Below, in pieces: positions 33,988 through 38,527 of a stretch of 38,527 nucleotides of DNA. The position numbers were made by a program, and so were the translations under genes. Each line of letters opens with the position of its first letter. Position 1 is the stretch's first letter. Origin of the DNA: Rhodocyclaceae bacterium (GTDB taxonomy: Bacteria > Pseudomonadota > Gammaproteobacteria > Burkholderiales > Rhodocyclaceae). The notes below the pieces were generated by a model. The model was not told where the DNA came from, did no database searches, and saw nothing but the letters and a program-made list of their open reading frames with translations. Location of the stretch: assembly GCA_028714035.1 (NCBI GenBank), contig JAQTNA010000038.1:1-38527 (forward strand), in the 5' to 3' direction.

Positions 33988-34434
33988 TCAGGGCACCTTC
34001 CCCACTTTCAGCAAACTGCCTTCCACCCCCAGGACGCGCACGCGCTCGCCGCCACGGATCGTCTCGTCGCTGATGCAGTCCCAGGACTCGGCGCCCAAAA
34101 CCGGCTTCTGAAAGCGCACGCTGCTCTTCTGGAAGGGGGCCACGTCATGAACCAGGAGGCCCACCTCGCCCAGCACGTTGGCGTCCGAGGTGCCGATGCG
34201 CGTCTTGTGCAGCCCCGGCTTGAAGATGCGAAACCACAGGAACACCATGCCCAGGGAGACCACGATCCAGATGGCCACTTGACTGGTCTCACCCAGGCCG
34301 GGCAGCAGCGCCGTCAGGAGCGCCAGGACCAGCGCCCCGAGGCCGAACCAGACCAGCACGAAGGCCGGCACCGCCAGTTCCATCACGATCAGGACCAACC
34401 CCGCCACCGCCCAGTGCCACCATTCCAGCGCCAT
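33988..34434 (-). CDS. NfeD-family membrane protein
   Basis: 148 residues from the ATG at 34434, preceded by GGAGGCGGTG. Three or so membrane segments (residues about 10-75) precede a soluble OB-fold domain (about 85-148; GEVGLLVHDVAP, GGERVRVLGVEGSLLKV). It is the short NfeD form without a protease domain. Partner of stomatin-like proteins in membrane scaffolds (family knowledge). The matching stomatin-like gene lies beyond an inserted pair of plus-strand genes. Confidence 0.9.
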   Translation of the reverse strand: MALEWWHWAVAGLVLIVMELAVPAFVLVWFGLGALVLALLTALLPGLGETSQVAIWIVVSLGMVFLWFRIFKPGLHKTRIGTSDANVLGEVGLLVHDVAPFQKSSVRFQKPVLGAESWDCISDETIRGGERVRVLGVEGSLLKVGKVP

Positions 34435-34526
34435 GTTCACCGCCTCCGCATCCACTCGGCCACACCAGGGCCCGACCCGCCCATTTTGCCAGCAAACCGG
34501 CCGGAAGGACGGGCAATCGCAGGCGC

Positions 34527-34551
34527 AAAAAAGGGGGCGCGGCGCGCCCCC
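34527..34551 (-). terminator. Intrinsic terminator of ppsA
   Basis: On the minus strand GGGGGCGC and GCGCCCCC (34533-34551) form an 8-bp stem with a 3-base loop, followed by six T (34527-34532). It lies 27 bases past the ppsA stop and separates ppsA from the NfeD gene. Confidence 0.9.
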
Positions 34552-34578
34552 TTCTTCATCCGACCTGCCGGACTTGCC

Positions 34579-36948
34579 TTATTTGCCGTGGGCCGCGAGT
34601 TTCATCCAGGTGGCGACCACGGTGTCGGGATTCAGGGAAATGGTCTGGATGCCCTGGTCCATGAGCCATTCGGCGAAATCCGCGTGGTCCGAGGGGCCCT
34701 GGCCGCAGATACCGACGTACTTGCCCAGGCGGTTGGCCGCGGAGATGGCCATCGAAAGGAGCTGCTTCACGGCCGGATCGCGCTCGTCGAAGGCGTGGGC
34801 CACCAGGCCGGAATCCCGGTCCAGGCCCAGGGTCAGCTGGGTCAGGTCGTTGGAGCCGATGGAGAAGCCATCGAAGATTTCCAGGAACTGCTCGGCCAGC
34901 AGGGCGTTGGACGGAATCTCGCACATCATGATCAGGCGCAGATCATTCTCGCCCTTCTTCAGGCCATGAGCCGCCAGGAGGTCCACCACGCCCCGGCCCT
35001 CTTCCAGGTTGCGCACGAAGGGCACCATGAGTTCCACGTTGGTCAGCCCCAGCACGTCACGCACCTTCTTCATGGCCTCGCATTCCAGGGCGAAGCAATC
35101 CTGGAAGCTGGGCGCGATGTAGCGGGAGGCGCCGCGGAAGCCGAGCATGGGATTCTCTTCCTCCGGCTCGTAGATCTCGCCGCCCAGGAGCTTCCGGTAC
35201 TCGTTGGACTTGAAGTCCGAGAGGCGCACGATCACGGGTTTCGGGTAGAAGGAGGCGGCGATGGTCGCCACGCCTTCCACCAGGCGCTCCACGAAGAAGG
35301 CGCGCGGGCTCTCGTAGCCGCGGGAGCGGCGCAGGATTTCCTCGCGCATGCTGGCGGGCACCCGGTCCACTTCCAGCACGGCCTTGGGGTGGATGCCGAT
35401 CATGTTGTTGATGACGAATTCCAGGCGGGCGAGACCGACGCCGCCGTTGGGAATCTGGGCGAAATCGAAGGCCAGCTCCGGATTGCCCACGTTCATCATG
35501 ATCTTCAGCGGCAGGTCGGGCAGCGTGCCCGTATCCTGGTAGGTCACCTCGAAGTCCAGGATGCCGCGATATACGTGGCCGGTATCGCCTTCGGCACAGC
35601 TCACCGTCACCGGCTCATCGTCCGTCAGGACCGCCGTGGCATTGCCGCAGCCGACGATGGCCGGGATGCCCAGTTCGCGGGCGATGATGGCGGCGTGGCA
35701 GGTACGCCCGCCCCGGTTGGTGACGATGGCCGAGGCCCGCTTCATCACCGGCTCCCAGTTCGGATCGGTCATGTCCGTGACCAGGATGTCGCCGGCCTGG
35801 ACCACGCCCATCTCGGAGGCGTCCTTGACGATGCGCACATGGCCGGTACCGATCTTCTGGCCGATGGCGCGGCCGCTGGTCAGCACCTTGTCGTGCTGCT
35901 TCAGGCGGAACTTCTCGATGGCGCCGCCGGACTGGGACTTGACCGTCTCGGGACGGGCCTGGAGGATGTAGAGCTTGCCGTCCCGGCCATCCTTGCCCCA
36001 TTCGATGTCCATGGGCCGGCCATAATGCTTCTCGATGATCATGGCGTAGCGGCCCAGTTCCAGGGCGTCCGCGTCCGTGATGGAGAACTGGTTGCGCAGA
36101 TCTTCCGCCACATCCACCGTGGCCACGCTGCGACCGGCCTGCTTGGTGTCGGTGAACACCATCTTGATCATCTTCGAGCCGAGGTTGCGGCGGATGACGG
36201 AGGGCCGGCCCTCGGCCAGGGTCGCCTTATGCACGTAGAACTCGTCCGGGTTCACCGCGCCCTGCACCACCGTTTCGCCCAGACCGTAGCTGGAGGTGAT
36301 GAATACCACGCCCTTGAAGCCGGATTCCGTGTCCATGGTGAACATGACGCCGGCCGCCCCGGTATCGGAGCGCACCATGCGCTGCACGCCGGCGGACAGG
36401 GCCACGTCGGCGTGGCGGAAGTTCTTGTGCACCCGATAGGAGATGGCCCGGTCGTTGTAGAGCGACGCGAAGACCTCCTTCATGGCGTGCAGGATGTTGT
36501 CCAGGCCCTGAATGTTGAGGAAGGTTTCCTGCTGGCCGGCGAAGGAGGCATCGGGCAAATCCTCGGCGGTGGCCGAGGAACGCACGGCAAACGAGGCATC
36601 GGCCGTGCTGTCGGCGATCAGGGCCTCGTAATGGGTGCGAATTTCCGCTTCCAGTTGCGCCGGAAAGGGCGTGTCCACGATCCATTGGCGGATTTCCGCG
36701 CCGCACTTGGCCAGGGCATGGACGTCATCCACGTCCAGGGCATCCAGGGCGGCATTGATGCGCTGCGCCAGACCCTGGTGGGCGAGGAAATCCCGATAGG
36801 CCTGGGCCGTCGTGGCGAAGCCGCCGGGCACGCGCACCCCGGAGCTGGAAAGCTGGCTGATCATTTCTCCGAGGGAGGCATTCTTGCCGCCCACCAGTTC
36901 CACGTCGGTCATGCGCAGTTCGTCAAAGCCGATCACGTTCCGAATCAT
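34579..36948 (-). CDS. ppsA: Phosphoenolpyruvate synthase
   Basis: Converts pyruvate, ATP and water to PEP, AMP and phosphate in gluconeogenesis. From the ATG at 36948 ([20 protein letters not shown]) it has 789 residues, the normal family length, with GGAGG 9 bases upstream. An N-terminal ATP-grasp domain is followed by the phosphohistidine domain, with His418 in [10 protein letters not shown] and the regulatory Thr416 that PpsR is expected to phosphorylate. The C-terminal PEP/pyruvate barrel has Cys748 in GICGQGPSD and [15 protein letters not shown]. The frame stays open upstream through a helix-turn-helix module to 37221, so an N-terminally extended form of 880 residues is possible. Confidence 0.96.
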   Translation of the reverse strand: MIRNVIGFDELRMTDVELVGGKNASLGEMISQLSSSGVRVPGGFATTAQAYRDFLAHQGLAQRINAALDALDVDDVHALAKCGAEIRQWIVDTPFPAQLEAEIRTHYEALIADSTADASFAVRSSATAEDLPDASFAGQQETFLNIQGLDNILHAMKEVFASLYNDRAISYRVHKNFRHADVALSAGVQRMVRSDTGAAGVMFTMDTESGFKGVVFITSSYGLGETVVQGAVNPDEFYVHKATLAEGRPSVIRRNLGSKMIKMVFTDTKQAGRSVATVDVAEDLRNQFSITDADALELGRYAMIIEKHYGRPMDIEWGKDGRDGKLYILQARPETVKSQSGGAIEKFRLKQHDKVLTSGRAIGQKIGTGHVRIVKDASEMGVVQAGDILVTDMTDPNWEPVMKRASAIVTNRGGRTCHAAIIARELGIPAIVGCGNATAVLTDDEPVTVSCAEGDTGHVYRGILDFEVTYQDTGTLPDLPLKIMMNVGNPELAFDFAQIPNGGVGLARLEFVINNMIGIHPKAVLEVDRVPASMREEILRRSRGYESPRAFFVERLVEGVATIAASFYPKPVIVRLSDFKSNEYRKLLGGEIYEPEEENPMLGFRGASRYIAPSFQDCFALECEAMKKVRDVLGLTNVELMVPFVRNLEEGRGVVDLLAAHGLKKGENDLRLIMMCEIPSNALLAEQFLEIFDGFSIGSNDLTQLTLGLDRDSGLVAHAFDERDPAVKQLLSMAISAANRLGKYVGICGQGPSDHADFAEWLMDQGIQTISLNPDTVVATWMKLAAHGK

Positions 36949-37221
36949 TTTTTGCTGCCTCCGTAAAGCCAAGTTGTCTTGGTTGCTGCCGGTTCGGGAA
37001 AGATTGCTGCCCCTGAGATAGGTCCATTCCTCGATCAGATCGGGACGAAGCTCTTCGCAAGTCACCCTCCCATTCGTTGCCCGCTCTATCTGCGGACAGC
37101 GCTCCGCCGGAACCGAGCGGGCGCCGGAACGCCAGAGGCTGAGGAGCGGCGGCGGAACGCCCAGTTTTCCCGCCAGGGAAACGGCCGATTCCAGCTTCGC
37201 CAGATACGCATCGAGATTCAT
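36949..37221 (-). CDS. YdaS/Cro-like HTH module in frame with ppsA
   Basis: Residues 1-72 of this stretch (from the ATG at 37221) read as a small Cro/YdaS-type DNA-binding protein: [18 protein letters not shown] is the helix-turn-helix, then [18 protein letters not shown] and VTCEELRPD, a pattern seen in stand-alone YdaS-like antitoxins/repressors. Such proteins normally stop near the YLRG found here. Instead the frame continues through about 19 linker codons, which also encode the ppsA ribosome site, straight into PpsA. No Shine-Dalgarno precedes 37221 and the predicted transcription start coincides with the ATG. Either an HTH-PpsA fusion is made, or both a fusion and free PpsA, or this is an untranslated relic. 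I favour real coding, with modest confidence. Confidence 0.6.
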
Positions 37222-37228
37222 GGCAAGC

Positions 37229-37258
37229 ATTATTAACGTTCTGTTACCGCCCTGTCAA
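37229..37258 (-). promoter_or_regulatory. Sigma-70-type promoter of the HTH-ppsA unit
   Basis: Minus-strand TTGACA (37253-37258, perfect) and AATAAT (37229-37234, five of six) are separated by 18 bases. The predicted start falls at about 37221-37222, at the ATG of the HTH module, implying a leaderless message for it or a leader of about 270 bases for ppsA alone. Confidence 0.7.
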
Positions 37259-37364
37259 CGAACATTTCGTTCCGTTAACTCCTGGGCTGAAAGGTGCTCG
37301 CACTGTGCCGCGCAGCAATTCCTCCGCACCGGTCAGGGCCGACATCACGCGCCCCTTCTTGCAC

Positions 37365-37393
37365 TGCACAAGAGCACCGGAGAGGCATAGAAT
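37365..37393 (+). promoter_or_regulatory. Possible ppsR promoter
   Basis: TGCACA (37365-37370) and TAGAAT (37388-37393) with a 17-base spacer give a moderate sigma-70-type match, about 24 bases before the ppsR ATG. An alternative -35, TTGCAC at 37359, would leave too long a spacer. Confidence 0.4.
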
Positions 37394-37423
37394 GGCAAGT
37401 TTTGATTTCCAGAGAAGGCCACC

Positions 37424-38254
37424 ATGGCGGACAATTCCACGCGCACCGTATTCTTCGTTTCCGATGGCACAGGCATCACCGTGGAAACCCTGGGCCACAG
37501 CCTGCTGTCACACTTCCCGAACGTCCAGGTTCAGCAGGAGCGGGTGCCCTTCGTGGACTCCCTGGACAAGGCCATGGCCTGCCAGAGGAAGATCCGCGAG
37601 GCACGCATGAAGGGCGGGGTCCGGCCCATCGTGTTCACCTCGGTGGTGGACCCGCAGGTGCTGGAGGTGCTGCGCCAGGCCGACGCCATGTTCCTGGACA
37701 TGCTGGAAAAATTCATCTCGCCCCTGGAGCAGGAACTGGGTGAGGCGTCCACCCACACCGTGGGCCGTTTCCACGGCGTGACCGACAGCCAGGACTACAA
37801 GAAGCGCATCGAGGCCATCAATTTCGCCCTGATCCACGACGACGGCGTGACGGACGCGGAACTGGCCAAGGCGGACGTGATCCTGGTGGGGGTTTCCCGG
37901 AGCGGCAAGACCCCCACGAGCCTGTACCTGGCCATGCAGTTCGGGGTCAAGGTGGCGAACTATCCCCTGATCCCGGAAGACTTCGAGCGCATGGAACTGC
38001 CGCCGGCCCTGGCCAGGCACAAGGGCAAGCTTTTCGGCCTTTCGATTGATCCGGAACGCCTGCGCCAGATCCGGCAGGAGCGACGCCCGGACAGCCGTTA
38101 CGCCTCCATCGGCAACTGCCGCCACGAGGTGGACGCCGCCCAGCGCATGATGCGCCGGGAAGGCATACGCTGGCTGGATTCCACCACCAAGTCCATCGAG
38201 GAGATCTCGGCCACCATCATGCAGGAAGTCCGCCTGAACCCGCACGGATACTGA
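37424..38254 (+). CDS. ppsR: PEP synthase regulatory kinase/phosphorylase (PSRP, DUF299)
   Basis: Bifunctional enzyme that inactivates PEP synthase by ADP-dependent phosphorylation of its active-site Thr and reactivates it by Pi-dependent removal of the phosphate. The 276-residue protein begins [20 protein letters not shown], typical of DUF299, and carries the nucleotide loop GVSRSGKT (156-163) and the C-terminal [19 protein letters not shown] block. AGAAGG lies 5 bases before the ATG. It is divergent from ppsA, the same arrangement as in E. coli, and the target Thr416 is present in the PpsA of this window. Confidence 0.95.
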   Translation: MADNSTRTVFFVSDGTGITVETLGHSLLSHFPNVQVQQERVPFVDSLDKAMACQRKIREARMKGGVRPIVFTSVVDPQVLEVLRQADAMFLDMLEKFISPLEQELGEASTHTVGRFHGVTDSQDYKKRIEAINFALIHDDGVTDAELAKADVILVGVSRSGKTPTSLYLAMQFGVKVANYPLIPEDFERMELPPALARHKGKLFGLSIDPERLRQIRQERRPDSRYASIGNCRHEVDAAQRMMRREGIRWLDSTTKSIEEISATIMQEVRLNPHGY

Positions 38255-38325
38255 GAGACGGCGAGCGGCAAGCAGTCAGCAGTGAGCGGTGAACCAGGAT
38301 GGCGCTCAGTCTGGGCGCTGACCGC
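38255..38325. other. Short convergent gap with imperfect inverted repeats
   Basis: AGCGGT (38285-38290) and ACCGCT (38321-38326) enclose a second GC-rich stem-like stretch. The GTGAGCGGTGA wording resembles the GTGAGGC heptamers near sppA. No T run, so any terminator role is weakly supported. Confidence 0.3.
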
Positions 38326-38527
38326 TTACCTCTTACGGGTCTTCTGCCTCACTTCCTCGAACAGGCAGACGGCGGCGGCGGCACCCACGTTGAGGGACTC
38401 CATGCCGCCGGGCATGGGGATCAGGACCGAGGCGCTCGCCAGGGCGGAAACCGCCGGCGAGAGCCCCGCGCCCTCGTTGCCGAAGAGCCAGGCGACGGGT
38501 CCGCGGAGATCCAGATCAAAGAGGCTC
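38326..38527 (-). CDS. SpoU/TrmH-family RNA 2'-O-methyltransferase, C-terminal part
   Basis: Only the last 67 codons are in the window; the 5' part lies beyond the right edge. The translation contains WLFGNEGAGLS and IPMPGGMESLNVGAAAAVCL, which are SPOUT motifs 2 and 3 that form the knotted SAM-binding site, and ends in EEVRQKTRKR before a TAA. The methylated RNA (tRNA or rRNA) cannot be decided from this fragment. Confidence 0.87.
   Translation of the reverse strand, partial: SLFDLDLRGPVAWLFGNEGAGLSPAVSALASASVLIPMPGGMESLNVGAAAAVCLFEEVRQKTRKR

Noticed and set aside
33862-36966. 1034-residue plus-strand open frame across NfeD and ppsA
   Set aside because: It is the antisense shadow of ppsA; composition is His/Gln/Gly-rich with no recognisable domain.

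Overview
This is a GC-rich chromosomal window, most probably from a betaproteobacterium (Rhodocyclales or Nitrosomonadales type). The main reasons are gene order and protein style: petABC followed by sspA and sspB, rluC and a HAD phosphatase transcribed divergently from rne, a long RNase E with an Ala/Pro-rich tail, and ppsA divergent from the gene for its regulatory kinase/phosphorylase. No tRNA, rRNA, CRISPR array or prophage was seen. The species was not identified.

Layout. 1-2330: an IS1380-family insertion sequence with 19-bp inverted repeats, then a poorly coding stretch with four copies of an 18-bp repeat. 2331-5991: L,D-transpeptidase, SppA-type peptidase and HAD phosphatase on the minus strand; the gaps on both sides of sppA carry GTCGGG/CCCGAC palindromes and 7-bp tandem repeats. 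5984-11639: rluC, a structured leader and rne, a radical SAM protein and a small conserved protein. 12015-18485: a sensory block with a hybrid histidine kinase, a PAS-containing chemoreceptor and a secreted single-Cache protein. 18789-22693: sspB, sspA and the cytochrome bc1 operon petABC. 23203-29367: acyl-CoA ligase, Suv3-like helicase and Tex. 29364-34434: PAS histidine kinase, DUF2798 protein, stomatin-like protein, Uma2 protein, aminotransferase and NfeD protein. 34579-38254: PEP synthase, preceded in frame by a YdaS/Cro-like helix-turn-helix module, and divergent ppsR. The right edge holds the C-terminus of a SpoU-family RNA methyltransferase.

How the genes connect. PetABC forms the quinol:cytochrome c oxidoreductase. 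SspA and SspB act on transcription and ClpXP proteolysis. RNase E, RluC, Tex and the Suv3-like helicase are RNA-handling proteins. PpsA and PpsR control the pyruvate/PEP step of gluconeogenesis. The hybrid kinase, chemoreceptor and Cache protein look like a signal-sensing cluster, without a separate response regulator in view.

The best candidate for something undescribed is the ppsA 5' region. A recognisable YdaS/Cro-like DNA-binding domain runs into PEP synthase without a stop codon. Its ATG sits exactly where a near-consensus promoter would start transcription, while ppsA also keeps its own strong Shine-Dalgarno and ATG. Other points of interest are the hairpin-rich rne leader with a paired Shine-Dalgarno, an intrinsic terminator immediately before sspB, a 23-bp palindrome ahead of sspA, and the repeats around sppA.
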